From JBBAAP01 sp043808305 (GTDB lineage: Bacteria; Planctomycetota; MHYJ01; JACQXL01), in assembly GCA_043808305.1 (NCBI GenBank), contig JAZDFB010000014.1, forward strand, positions 1 through 64,000: 64,000 bases of DNA, in the 5' to 3' direction. Numbering within the stretch: position 1 is the stretch's first letter; every line of letters starts with the position of its first letter. Position numbers and translations under genes: made by a program. Below are positions 52,038-61,207 of the stretch, one piece after another. Under the pieces are notes generated by a model, which worked only from the letters and a program-made list of their open reading frames with translations, was not told the DNA's origin and searched no databases.

Positions 52038-54410
52038 ATGAAACTTCCCCAAGGTGATTGGAGCGTTGTTTTCCGCCAGGCGCCTGACCTCTGGGTTACC
52101 GTCCTGGTCATTATCCCGGCTGTTTTAGCGGCCACTTACCTGATTTACCGCCGGGAAAATACCGGCTATTTCACGCGCTTCTTCCTGCTCCTCTTGCGGG
52201 CCGCGCTTTTCTTTATTCTTATCCTGATTCTTTACCAGCCGGTTATGACCGCCGACCGCACCTTCCGGCGCGAGACCAGCCTGCCCATCCTCATAGACGA
52301 CTCGCTCAGTATGGGTTTCAGCGGGCCGGGCAAATCCGGCGGAAAACAGCCCTCGCGCATCAACGCCGTTGAAAACGCCCTGCTCAAGCCGGATGATAAG
52401 GACAAAACCAAGCCGCCCGAAATCATCCGCGCGCTGGCCGAGAACTACAAAGTCCGGTTCTATACCTTCAACAAAAGCATCACCCAGTTGCCGGCCGACG
52501 CCAAGCCGGGATTAGAGGCCCGGGGCGACGGCACCGCTATCGGCAACGCACTGCTCGACGTGCTCAAGGATATCAACGGCCATATCACCGGCATTGTCCT
52601 GGTTTCAGACGGCCAGAGCAACACCGGCCTTGACCCGCTTGAAGCCGCCAAGATTCTCAAAGACCGCGGAACCGAATGCCCGATTTACACCGTCGCGCCG
52701 ATCCGGCCGGAACCGATAAAGGACATCGAATTGACCGACCTCAAGGCTCCTTCCGTGGCCATTGCCGGTGATTTTATCTCCTTCGAATTCTCCGTCCGGG
52801 CGTCCGGTTTTGAGAAAGGCGAAAATATCAATGTCGCCCTGTCCGAATCAATACTTGATACGGCCGGCAGCTCCAACGAAACCGGCCCAATCGTCGCCCA
52901 GCAATCCGTGCCCATCCCGGCATCCGACAACAAGATTGCCGCCGCCATCAAATACAAGCCCAACTGCCCCGGCCGGTATGTCTACACGCTTAAAATCCCG
53001 GTCCAGGACGGCGAAATAGTCGCCGAAAATAATACCCTCACCCGCTACATCAACGTCATTGACAACACCATCAAAGTGCTTTATGTGGAGACCTACCCGC
53101 GCTGGGAATACCGCCGGCTCAAGAACGCCCTTATCCGCGACCGGACCATGAAAGCCGCCGTGCTGTTGCTGGACGCCGACCCGGAGTTCCCGCAGGAATC
53201 ATCGCCCGGCGTGTCGCCGGTATTCGAGTTCCCCCGGACCAAGAAAGAGCTCTTTGATTACGACGCCATCATCTGGGGCGACGTCGACCCGATGCGGCTG
53301 GATGAAAACCAGGCCGCGGCCAGCCAGATAGTCGACAACATTAAAACATTCATCGATGAAATGAGCGGCGGCATCGCCTTCATCGCCGGAACTAAATATA
53401 ATCCCGACTTGTTCCGGGGCACCTTTATGACCGAGCTCCTGCCCGTCAACCTTGAAGACCAGCCGTATTCCATCAGCGCGCTTATGAACGAAGACGAAGG
53501 CATCAAAGATGCTTTCAAGATGAAACTCACGGCCGAAGGCAAAGCCGAATCCTTGATGCGGTTGGACGAGAACGCCGTGACCAACCAGAAGCTCTGGGAA
53601 GACGCGGACGGACTGCCCGGAATGGTCTGGTTCTTCCCGGCCAAAAAGGCCAAGCCCGGCGCCCGGGTCCTGGCCGTCCATCCCCTGAACAAAAACAAGT
53701 TCGGCGAACGGCCCATTATCGCCGTCCAGAACTACGGCAAAGGCCGGGTATTCTTCAGCGCCGTCGATGAAACCTGGCGCTGGTGCCTGTTCTCCGGCGA
53801 CAAATATTTCTATGCCTTCTGGAGCAACGCCCTGCGCTACCTCAGGGGCAGCCAGATTACCGGCGACAAGCATTACCAGCTGGCTACCGACCGGCCCGAA
53901 TACATACCGGGCGACAAAGTCCGCATCTTCGCCCGCGTCTATGACCCGGACTACAACCCCCTAGCCGCCTCGTCTTACCCGGTCAGCCTGATATTGCCTC
54001 CGGCCAAGGACAACGCGCCCAACCGGACCGAACTGGCGCTGTCTCCGGGCAACAAATTAGGTTCATACGAAGGCATCTATATCCCGGTCGCCGCCGGCAA
54101 CTATTACCTGGAAACCGGCGCCAAAGGCAACCCCACCACCATATCATTCAGCGTCAGGCCGCCTTACCGCGAATACGAAAACCCCGGCCTGAACACCGGG
54201 CTCCTCCGCTCGCTGGCCGAAACCAGCAAAGGCGAATTCCTTTACCTGGACGAGTTCGGCACGCTGGCCCAAAAAATAAAACCGTCCGCCGACATCCTTT
54301 ACACCGAGACCACCGAAAAAGACCTCTGGGACAGCCCGCTGGTCTTCCTGGCATTCTTGTTGGTAATCACCGCCGAATGGATAATCCGCAAGCTGGTCCG
54401 TTTGATATGA
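52038..54410 (+). CDS. Membrane VWA-domain protein, GATase-like core
   Basis: 790 residues. Two N-terminal membrane helices (VTVLVIIPAVLAATYLIYR and FLLLLRAALFFILILILY) and a C-terminal one flank an extracytoplasmic region. The VWA domain has the metal site DDSLSM starting at Asp87, GDGTAIGNAL and LVSDGQSN. A middle domain resembles the class I glutamine-amidotransferase-like fold often joined to VWA in planctomycete-type proteins (VLYVETYPRWEYRRLKNAL). It is translationally coupled (ATGA) to the PQQ-propeller gene. Likely surface complex formation; ligand unknown. The listed start is the ATG at 52038. Confidence 0.85.
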   Translation: MKLPQGDWSVVFRQAPDLWVTVLVIIPAVLAATYLIYRRENTGYFTRFFLLLLRAALFFILILILYQPVMTADRTFRRETSLPILIDDSLSMGFSGPGKSGGKQPSRINAVENALLKPDDKDKTKPPEIIRALAENYKVRFYTFNKSITQLPADAKPGLEARGDGTAIGNALLDVLKDINGHITGIVLVSDGQSNTGLDPLEAAKILKDRGTECPIYTVAPIRPEPIKDIELTDLKAPSVAIAGDFISFEFSVRASGFEKGENINVALSESILDTAGSSNETGPIVAQQSVPIPASDNKIAAAIKYKPNCPGRYVYTLKIPVQDGEIVAENNTLTRYINVIDNTIKVLYVETYPRWEYRRLKNALIRDRTMKAAVLLLDADPEFPQESSPGVSPVFEFPRTKKELFDYDAIIWGDVDPMRLDENQAAASQIVDNIKTFIDEMSGGIAFIAGTKYNPDLFRGTFMTELLPVNLEDQPYSISALMNEDEGIKDAFKMKLTAEGKAESLMRLDENAVTNQKLWEDADGLPGMVWFFPAKKAKPGARVLAVHPLNKNKFGERPIIAVQNYGKGRVFFSAVDETWRWCLFSGDKYFYAFWSNALRYLRGSQITGDKHYQLATDRPEYIPGDKVRIFARVYDPDYNPLAASSYPVSLILPPAKDNAPNRTELALSPGNKLGSYEGIYIPVAAGNYYLETGAKGNPTTISFSVRPPYREYENPGLNTGLLRSLAETSKGEFLYLDEFGTLAQKIKPSADILYTETTEKDLWDSPLVFLAFLLVITAEWIIRKLVRLI

Positions 54411-56518
54411 AGAAAATATTTACCACTGTTCTTTTCGCCCTCGGCCTACTCTGTGCTCCCGCGTATTTCTGCTGGATGGCCAAAGTCTGCGCCGCCCCGG
54501 ACCCTGACGCATCGGACCCGCGCGCAACGCCCCGGGCGCACGTCCGCCTCAACGACGAAGCCGCCGCGCTCCTGGCCCAGGCCGCCAATTCCGCCGAATC
54601 AGCCAACTGGGTCCAGACTGCCATGCTCTACCAAAAGGTGCTGGAACAATACGGCGAATACGTCGTTCCGGTGATTGACGGCGAAACCGTTTACAAAGGT
54701 GCCCGTTACGCTGCCCTGGAAGGCCTGCGCGATATGCCCCCGGCCGGGCGCAAGACATACCGCCAGATGTTCGACCTGCAGGCCAAAGCGCTCTTCGAAA
54801 CCTGGCTGGGCAAATCAGAAATCATAAATCAGAAATCAGAAATCATCGACCGGTATCTCTTCTCGACCTACGGCGAAAAAGCCCTGGTTATCCTCAGCTC
54901 CTACTGTCTGGAACGGGCCGATATCGGCAAAGCCGAGAGATACCTCAACCAGGCGCTATGGCTCTACGGCAACGGCCCTTACCCCGAGCCGCTCAGGGTC
55001 AATATAGATTTGTTGGCAAAACTCAAAACGGCATCGGCTGTTAACGCCGGCGCGCAGGCGCGCAGCTTCGATAATAACTGGACGTCTTACTGCGGCAACA
55101 GCACCCGCAACCGGTCCGCCCTCGGCATCCTGCCGTCCGGCGCGTTGCCGCCGCCTATCGGAACCTTCCCGGGCAACAACGACCCCAACCGGCTGATTCC
55201 GCCCGTGCCCGCGCCTAATCCCAGCATCTACAACCCATACTACCGGACGCCGGTTTATAACATCGCCACTTATCTGCCCTATTTCCCCGTCCTGGTTGGG
55301 AATATGATTTTCCTGTCCGACGGCTCGGTCGTATACGCCTTTGACATAAGCAAACAACCGTCTCCCGCTATGCTTGGCCAATCAACCAGGCCGATAAGCC
55401 CGGCCGGCGATAATGCCCCGGCCAGCCGGATACCCGCGCTGGCCACCGCCTGGAGATTCGAAATCCCCCGTCCCCAGGACGTCCAGGCCGTATTGGAAGA
55501 ACGCGTCATCTGCACCGTGACCGTCGGCGACAACAAGCTCTACGCCCCGCTGATTACCTCCTATGAAGAGCCCGAAACCCAGCTCTGGGGCCTGCCTGTC
55601 AAATACCCGTTCCCCAACCGGACTATGTTCTGCTTCGACGCGGTAACCGGCAAGGCCGTCTGGGACTCCAGGCAACTGGTCAAAGTCTCATTCAGCGTCG
55701 CCCCGGCCGCCGAAAATGGCATGCTCTACGTCGGCGGCATAAAGGTGCCCAAGCAGACCGACCTGCCCGAGCACCACGTCTATTGCCTGGACGCCGCCAC
55801 TGGCGCCGTCATCTGGGAAACATTCATCGCCTCCGGCATGCTCGAAACCAACCTCTTCAACAACTCCAGCCGCGAGCCCGTCGGCTCGCCCGTAACCATA
55901 GACGGCGAAACTCTCTACTACTGCGCCAACATCGGCGTGGTCGCCGCCCTGAACAAATACGACGGCGCCATAAAATGGGTCAGCTACTACGAGCAACGCA
56001 ATATCCCGCCCGTTCGGCAGGACTACACCCCGACGCATTTATCACTGGACTGGATAAACAACCCGGTTATCGCCGGCAACGGCAGCGTTTACGCCGCGCC
56101 CCTGGATTCGTCTTACCTGATATGCCTGTCCGCGCAGGACGGCCGCGCATCCTGGCGCTGGAACGACGAAGAAATCGGCAGAACCCGCTACATCATCGGC
56201 GCCAAGGGTAATCAGCTGGTCGTTTCCGGCAGCGCCGCCGCGGCCTGCCTCAGCCTCGACAAACAGGGCAAACGCGACTGGGTCATAACCAGCCAGCCGT
56301 TCCGCGGCAGAGGCCTGATAGCCGACGACCGTGTATATATCCCCACCTTTAATGGCGTGCTCGAGGTCAGCTTAAAGAGCGGTAAAATCATAAACACCGC
56401 CCAATGGTCCAACCCCTTCCAGGAATGCGGGAATCTCGTCCTGACGCCCGGCCTGATATTAAGCGCCACGCACGGGAAACTCAACGTCTTCAAACTGCCG
56501 CCGGCCGGTACGAAATAA
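54407..56518 (+). CDS. Exported PQQ-like beta-propeller protein
   Basis: 703 residues, with a signal peptide (IFTTVLFALGLLCAPAYFCW). A TPR-like helical region (70-210) is followed by a beta-propeller of PQQ/BamB-type blades, such as VVYAFDISKQ, FDAVTGKAVWDSRQL, YCLDAATGAVIWETF and ISAQDGRASWRWNDEE-type repeats. The catalytic PQQ enzyme residues are not apparent, so it is more likely a protein-interaction propeller than a dehydrogenase. It starts inside the stop of the VWA gene (ATGA), so the two are co-translated and probably act together in the envelope. Confidence 0.82.
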   Translation: MKKIFTTVLFALGLLCAPAYFCWMAKVCAAPDPDASDPRATPRAHVRLNDEAAALLAQAANSAESANWVQTAMLYQKVLEQYGEYVVPVIDGETVYKGARYAALEGLRDMPPAGRKTYRQMFDLQAKALFETWLGKSEIINQKSEIIDRYLFSTYGEKALVILSSYCLERADIGKAERYLNQALWLYGNGPYPEPLRVNIDLLAKLKTASAVNAGAQARSFDNNWTSYCGNSTRNRSALGILPSGALPPPIGTFPGNNDPNRLIPPVPAPNPSIYNPYYRTPVYNIATYLPYFPVLVGNMIFLSDGSVVYAFDISKQPSPAMLGQSTRPISPAGDNAPASRIPALATAWRFEIPRPQDVQAVLEERVICTVTVGDNKLYAPLITSYEEPETQLWGLPVKYPFPNRTMFCFDAVTGKAVWDSRQLVKVSFSVAPAAENGMLYVGGIKVPKQTDLPEHHVYCLDAATGAVIWETFIASGMLETNLFNNSSREPVGSPVTIDGETLYYCANIGVVAALNKYDGAIKWVSYYEQRNIPPVRQDYTPTHLSLDWINNPVIAGNGSVYAAPLDSSYLICLSAQDGRASWRWNDEEIGRTRYIIGAKGNQLVVSGSAAAACLSLDKQGKRDWVITSQPFRGRGLIADDRVYIPTFNGVLEVSLKSGKIINTAQWSNPFQECGNLVLTPGLILSATHGKLNVFKLPPAGTK

Positions 56519-56619
56519 GCCGTTTAGGGATTTTCTTGCCCGCCCGTGCCGGAATGATACGCTGACCTCGGGGAACACAGTGGCGCGGCGGCGACGGAAC
56601 TTTTCTTGGAGATGCTATT

Positions 56620-57939
56620 ATGAACAACAGGTACTTTTTATCGGTTATCATTGCCGGCCTGGCATCCGGCCTGGTTGGCTGCGCCAGCGAGCCGCCGCTT
56701 GATGTGGAAAAGATAAACGCGGAGTATGAAGCATTCTTAAAAGCAACCCAGGAAGCAAAAGATAAAGCCAATGATGACGCCGAGGCCGCGGAGCCGGACC
56801 AAACAACGGCAACGGCGGCGGCGCTCCCTGCCGATGCCGAAACCTGCAGTTATTACGGGTCTCTGGCCGCCAATAACGGCAACCTGGACAACTCCATCAG
56901 GTATTTCGACGAGGCCATCAGGCTTAAGCCCGATTATTCCGACGCCTATATCGGGCGCGGGCTCACCTACAGCCTGGAAAATGACCCCGACAAATCAATG
57001 GCCGATTTCAACGAAGCGGTCAGGCTTGCCCCCAAAGACGAAGACGCGTATTTCTACCGCGGCCTGGGCTATTCAGCCAGTGGCGAATCAGACCCGGCCA
57101 TAGCGGACTTAAGCAAAGCCATCCGCCTGAATCCCCAATATGCCGACGCCTATATGAACCGGGGAATAGTCTATGACTCCCAGGGCAAATTAGACCCGGC
57201 CATAATGGATTATTCCAAAACCATCGAATTGATTAACCTGGCGGATAAATTAGCGGCCGAGGCAAATAAACAGAATAATGCATATAGCCCGCCGCCGCCC
57301 CCGCCGCTTCCTCCCACCATCAAAGAAGCAAAAGAAGCGCTGGCCACCAAACTGGGAGTAAACCCCGAGCAATTAAAAGACAAATTATCAACCGCATTGG
57401 GATTAGACCCCAAGCAAGTCAAGGAATTCGAGGCCGGCGGCAACAGCCCGGCTAAACAGGAAATCGCAAGTTGGACGATTCCGACAAGCAAAAAGGAACT
57501 CAAGCAACTGGCGCTAGCCAGCGTAAATGCCGCCGTCAACCGCAGCATAAAAAGGGCCAGAGCCCGCATCAACAAGATAAAAAAGAAGCTTCTAAAATGG
57601 CTGGAAGGGCCGCCGCCGCCCCAGGACAATGTCAAAGTAACCGTAAAACCGGCCGGGGTCCATTTCCGGCTGGGCTCTGCTTACGCCCGGAAGAGCGAAA
57701 TCAACGGCGCGCTGGCGAATTATAATGCCGCCATCAAACTGGACGGCTGGTATGCCCAGGCATATTACCAGCGGGCCGTTGTTTATTCGGCAGTGCAAGA
57801 ATACACCTCGGCCATATTAGACGGCTGGCAATTCCTGGCCCTCGTGCCCAACGACCCGCAGGCCGCCCAGATGCAACAATGGATAAAAGAATGGGAAACC
57901 AAGCTCGCCGAGAAGGAAAAGCAGGGCGGCGCCAAGTAG
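56620..57939 (+). CDS. TPR-repeat lipoprotein
   Basis: 439 residues with a lipoprotein signal: basic start, hydrophobic core and the lipobox LVGC with Cys23 as the lipid site. Four TPR units follow (SIRYFDEAIRLKPDYSDAYI, DEDAYFYRGLGYSASGE), then a Pro-rich loop, a basic helical stretch (RSIKRARARINKIKKKLLKW) and two more TPR units near the end. GGAG lies eight bases before the ATG. It may be the last gene of the VWA/PQQ unit, after a 100-base gap. Envelope scaffold is the likely role. Confidence 0.8.
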   Translation: MNNRYFLSVIIAGLASGLVGCASEPPLDVEKINAEYEAFLKATQEAKDKANDDAEAAEPDQTTATAAALPADAETCSYYGSLAANNGNLDNSIRYFDEAIRLKPDYSDAYIGRGLTYSLENDPDKSMADFNEAVRLAPKDEDAYFYRGLGYSASGESDPAIADLSKAIRLNPQYADAYMNRGIVYDSQGKLDPAIMDYSKTIELINLADKLAAEANKQNNAYSPPPPPPLPPTIKEAKEALATKLGVNPEQLKDKLSTALGLDPKQVKEFEAGGNSPAKQEIASWTIPTSKKELKQLALASVNAAVNRSIKRARARINKIKKKLLKWLEGPPPPQDNVKVTVKPAGVHFRLGSAYARKSEINGALANYNAAIKLDGWYAQAYYQRAVVYSAVQEYTSAILDGWQFLALVPNDPQAAQMQQWIKEWETKLAEKEKQGGAK

Positions 57940-57983
57940 CCGCCCCAATTCATAATTCATAACTCATAACTTATAACTCATGC

Positions 57984-58202
57984 TTATTCTATGTAACCTT
58001 TCAACCACACATTGGCAGAACAAAATTGAGAGTTTTTGTTAATAATCACCCTCACCTGTCTTGCCAAATCCGTAGCTACGACACACTCCTTGTAAAGATT
58101 GTTGTTCATATTGGCCAGGTTTTGCCAAATAAAATGCACCGTTGACGAACCCCAGTCCGTTCCGGCACGCCGGCTCTTAGTGGCAGTCGGAGTATACGAC
58201 AT
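57984..58202 (-). pseudogene. Truncated copy of fibre-protein C-terminal domain
   Basis: About 72 residues matching only the end of the fibre-like protein at 14658-15872: RRAGTDWGSSTVHFIWQNLA, NNNLYKECVVATD, QVRVIINKNSQF and NVWLKGYIE. The decapeptide-repeat shaft and N-terminus are missing. The frame is open for 12 more codons upstream without homology. The domain is well conserved, so it may have been copied recently as a module, or may be the only remaining piece of a larger gene. Confidence 0.65.
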
Positions 58203-58290
58203 AGAGCTACCGCCTCCCTTTTGGTATTGGGGACACATCCCATCACCCCAAACCCTCTATTCACCTGCTTCTTAAGGCGCTGTTTTCCTT

Positions 58291-58354
58291 AAATCAATCT
58301 TCTGTTGCCCCTATGGCCGGCGATGATGGTATTTTCGCACACCCTCCTAGGGGG
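58291..58354. repeat. Direct repeat, downstream copy (flanks RhuM gene)
   Basis: About 60 bases beginning AATCAATCTTCTGTTGCCC and containing GGCCGGCGATGATGGT and TTTTCGCAC match a copy at 59535-59592 in the same orientation, with a few substitutions and a small insertion. The two copies enclose the RhuM-like gene. Confidence 0.65.
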
Positions 58355-58369
58355 CCACGCTGTTCCTTA

Positions 58370-59419
58370 TTATTTCCCCGTATCTTTCAGCAGTTTTTTA
58401 ACCTCTTTTTCAAAGTCAGATTCAATCGCTTGCGTTTTGTTGTATTGGGCATATTCGGCCAGCGCTTTTTTGTCTGCCGCATCCTTGGATATCGCCTCTT
58501 TGCCGTCGAGTATTTTGTACTCGTTAAAGCTTAAAAACCTGTTGACGCCATCCACAAACTCGGCCATAGTAAAAGCGCGCCTGTTTTCAATGAGGTTCTC
58601 TATATAGTCAAAGAATCCCGATATGGTGCGCTCCAATTTCTTGATTTCTTTTTCCGGCAGATAATTCTTGGCTATGACTACGTCAGAAGGCAGGATTCTG
58701 CCTTTGGGGGAATTTTCCCAGGTGGTCAAGCCCATAAACGGCTGTTTTTTATCCGCTTTGGCTTTAATAATCTCCGCCGCGGTTTGGCCGGTGATGGCGA
58801 AGTGGAACTTGTTTTGGACGGCAGCGAAAAAGTCTTTGGTCGTTTGGGAGTTCGGGTCGTAGTCGATGCTGCATTCGGCGAAAATATCGGTGATTTGCAG
58901 GTAAATCCGCCGCTCGCTGGCCCGGATTGAGCGGACCCGTTCCAGCAATTCCCGGAAGTAATCTTCCCCGAAAATGCGCTTGCCTTGCTTGAGCCGTTCG
59001 TCGTTCAGGACAAATCCTTTGATGATGTATTCTTTCAAAACCCGGGTGGCCCAGATGCGGAATTGGGTGGCCCGCTTGGAATTGACCCGATAACCGACGG
59101 CAATAATGGCGTCAAGATTGTAAAAAGACATAAGGTAATCTTTCCCGTCTGAGGCAGTTATCCGGAATTTCCGGATAACTGAATTCTCGGGTAATTCGCC
59201 GCTAAGAAAGATATTTTGGAGGTGTTCGCTGACCGTGCGAACATCGACCCCAAACAGGTCCGCCATCATTTTTTGCGGCAACCAGAGTGTTTCGTCCTGC
59301 AAGAACACTTCCAGTTTGACATCGCCGTCGGGCGCGGTGTAAAGAATTATTTGATTCTTGCTTGCCCCTTTAGATGGCGAATATCCAACGGGTTTCGGCT
59401 GTGAATCTTTCTTTTTCAT
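58370..59419 (-). CDS. RhuM-family protein
   Basis: 349 residues of the RhuM (virulence RhuM) family. The N-terminal half has the conserved block FLQDETLWLPQKMMADLFGV, then VRTVSEHLQNIF and YNLDAIIAVGYRVNSKRATQ, FRIWATRVLKEYI. A helical C-terminus follows. Such proteins are found in genomic islands and may act as toxin-like or DNA-associated factors; the mechanism is unknown. GGAGGG six bases before the ATG at 59419 sets the start. The gene is enclosed by direct repeats of about 60 bases, which suggests acquisition or duplication as a unit. Confidence 0.85.
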   Translation of the reverse strand: MKKKDSQPKPVGYSPSKGASKNQIILYTAPDGDVKLEVFLQDETLWLPQKMMADLFGVDVRTVSEHLQNIFLSGELPENSVIRKFRITASDGKDYLMSFYNLDAIIAVGYRVNSKRATQFRIWATRVLKEYIIKGFVLNDERLKQGKRIFGEDYFRELLERVRSIRASERRIYLQITDIFAECSIDYDPNSQTTKDFFAAVQNKFHFAITGQTAAEIIKAKADKKQPFMGLTTWENSPKGRILPSDVVIAKNYLPEKEIKKLERTISGFFDYIENLIENRRAFTMAEFVDGVNRFLSFNEYKILDGKEAISKDAADKKALAEYAQYNKTQAIESDFEKEVKKLLKDTGK

Positions 59420-59534
59420 TCTTTTCCCTCCGGAATCTCTATTCTCGCAAAAAGCGGCCGTTGGCCCCGATAGTTCGAAAATGCTTACTACAAGCAAAGG
59501 ACAGCCAGGTATATTTTACAATCCGCCCCGACAG

Positions 59535-59592
59535 CAATCAATCTTTTGTTGCCCGGCCGGCGATGATGGTTTTTTCGCACCCCCCCCAAGGA
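59535..59592. repeat. Direct repeat, upstream copy (flanks RhuM gene)
   Basis: Second copy of the repeat at 58291-58354: CAATCAATCTTTTGTTGCCC, then GGCCGGCGATGATGGT, TTTTCGCAC and a C-run. It lies upstream of the RhuM start on the gene's 5' side and shows about 85 percent identity by eye. Confidence 0.65.
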
Positions 59593-59653
59593 TTCCTGCC
59601 CACAGATAGATTCGCGGAGTTTACCCTGTAAGGGGCTGGCTACAAGTCCGCGG

Positions 59654-60799
59654 TTATCTATTGGCTACGCCCCACTTGACCAGGTATTTTCCCAGCAGTC
59701 GGTCTTTTAGGGAATCGCCCAGGGTATTCTTGTTGGGCATAGACAGATTAAAACTCCTTAAACTGCCGGCGCCTGTGCCGTCGAACTTGACCTGCAGGCG
59801 CGCCCGTTTTATGACCGCATCGCCTAAATCCAGCTTCAGCGTTTTAAGCCGGGCTTTTAAGTCCTTGACCGAATTGACCTCGATGGTGTCTTTGGTCAGG
59901 GCGTCCGGCCGGAATTTCAAGGAAACCGCCTTGACCGAAACTATCCCGTCCTTGGGGTCGGTGGGGAAGTCGGACGGCCCCAGCTTTTTCTTGAATTGGT
60001 TGAGGTCGTAAAGCCGCGTTTTGTCGGGTGATTTAAGGAAATCCTCGTCGCCCAATGCCAGCCGTGAATAACTGTCCCGGGCCTGTTCGGCGATGTCCTC
60101 GTAGCGGGACTTGACCTTGAGCTTGCCCAGTTTCGGATAGTATATCATCAACGATTCCAGCACGGGTTTTTCCGCTTTCTCGGCCGGCTTGTCGGTCCGG
60201 TCGTCAAACCGGGTGACGAACTTCTTGGGCGCTTCGTAATAGACCAAATATGCCTGGCGGTCGTCGGACTGGTAATGCTCGATATAGACCCGGCCATAGC
60301 CCTTGGACTGGTTCTGGAGGAGCAGTTTCCAGGCCTCGGTGAAGTTGGCCTTGATATCGGACCAGTCGTTGGCATCCTTGGGCTTGGCGCCGAAATAGTC
60401 GGTGAAGCTTTCGTATGATTCCAGGTTAGCCCAGTTGCAGGCGGTCTGAAAGGCGTCCTTGTTTTCCATCAGGACGCGGATGGCCCGGTCCTCGGGCATC
60501 ATCTCGTCGTCCCAAATCAGGCCGAATTGCTTGCAGACGGACTGCAATGTCTCCTGCGCCTGCAGGTTGGACAGGTTGCAGACGTCGCGCAGTTCCTCTT
60601 CTATTTCATCCCGTTTTTTGGGCGGGATTTTCTGGTATTCGGCGACCAGCTCGTCCATCATCTGGCCGGGCGTGCGCTGGAGCGAATTCCAGTTAAAGCC
60701 ATCAAGGGCTTTGCGCGAAGAGAAATACTCATAGAGCAGGTTAGGCGCGATACGGCGGAACATCGCCGCCGGCGTGGTGAACGAACGGTAATATAGCAT
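59654..60799 (-). CDS. Hypothetical protein between RhuM and HepT genes
   Basis: 381 residues, not recognised. It has a helical N-terminal half with many Trp, Asn and Glu residues (ELRDVCNLSNLQAQETLQSV) and a middle block DRQAYLVYYEAPKKFVTRFD that looks like beta-strands. The C-terminus has strands and basic residues (KARLKTLKLDLGDAVIKRAR). No membrane helix or signal peptide is present. AAGGAG lies seven bases before the ATG. It lies 60 bases downstream of hepT on the same strand and could be co-transcribed with the toxin-antitoxin genes. Confidence 0.6.
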   Translation of the reverse strand: MLYYRSFTTPAAMFRRIAPNLLYEYFSSRKALDGFNWNSLQRTPGQMMDELVAEYQKIPPKKRDEIEEELRDVCNLSNLQAQETLQSVCKQFGLIWDDEMMPEDRAIRVLMENKDAFQTACNWANLESYESFTDYFGAKPKDANDWSDIKANFTEAWKLLLQNQSKGYGRVYIEHYQSDDRQAYLVYYEAPKKFVTRFDDRTDKPAEKAEKPVLESLMIYYPKLGKLKVKSRYEDIAEQARDSYSRLALGDEDFLKSPDKTRLYDLNQFKKKLGPSDFPTDPKDGIVSVKAVSLKFRPDALTKDTIEVNSVKDLKARLKTLKLDLGDAVIKRARLQVKFDGTGAGSLRSFNLSMPNKNTLGDSLKDRLLGKYLVKWGVANR

Positions 60800-60859
60800 A
60801 GATGAACTCCTTTTTAATGCGGTTTCAACTTTCCTTTCGCCCGGTTTCCTGTTTACCGG

Positions 60860-61207
60860 TCATACTCCTGTTTTCCCGATGATTCCTTCTATTTTTATCT
60901 TCAGGTCGGGTATCTCGTTCTTGATGGCGGACCAGACGGTGGCCCATCTTATCCCGAAATAAAAATGGATTATTTTATCCCGCATCCCGGCGATGTCTTT
61001 CCAGCCGATTTGGGGATTATCGGCCTTGAGGGCATCGGAGATATTTTTCACCGCCTCGCCGAGAATCTCTATGTTACGGACCACGGCGTCCTGTGTTTTT
61101 TTATCTTCCAGGAAACCATCGTAACTCATCTTTGCCGTATAAGTCCCTATCCTTTTTATGGCCTCGCTGATATCGCTTAAGAATTCAATATCGCCTCTTT
61201 TAGGCAT
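60860..61207 (-). CDS. hepT: HepT-like HEPN toxin (DUF86)
   Basis: 115 residues, all-helical HEPN domain of HepT toxins, which cut RNA. The catalytic and target motif R-x4-H-x-Y is complete: Arg76, His81 and Tyr83 in RDKIIHFYF. In studied HepT/MntA pairs the antitoxin MntA adenylylates this tyrosine and silences the toxin. NIEILGEAVKNIS is also typical. The start ATG at 61207 overlaps the end of the upstream fusion gene by eight bases, so the pair is translationally coupled. That neighbour carries an MntA domain, which strongly supports a toxin-antitoxin role. Confidence 0.9.
   Translation of the reverse strand: MPKRGDIEFLSDISEAIKRIGTYTAKMSYDGFLEDKKTQDAVVRNIEILGEAVKNISDALKADNPQIGWKDIAGMRDKIIHFYFGIRWATVWSAIKNEIPDLKIKIEGIIGKTGV

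Noticed and set aside
58305..58607. 100-codon plus-strand frame over the end of the RhuM gene
   Set aside because: It overlaps a clearly conserved gene and the direct repeat; shadow frame.
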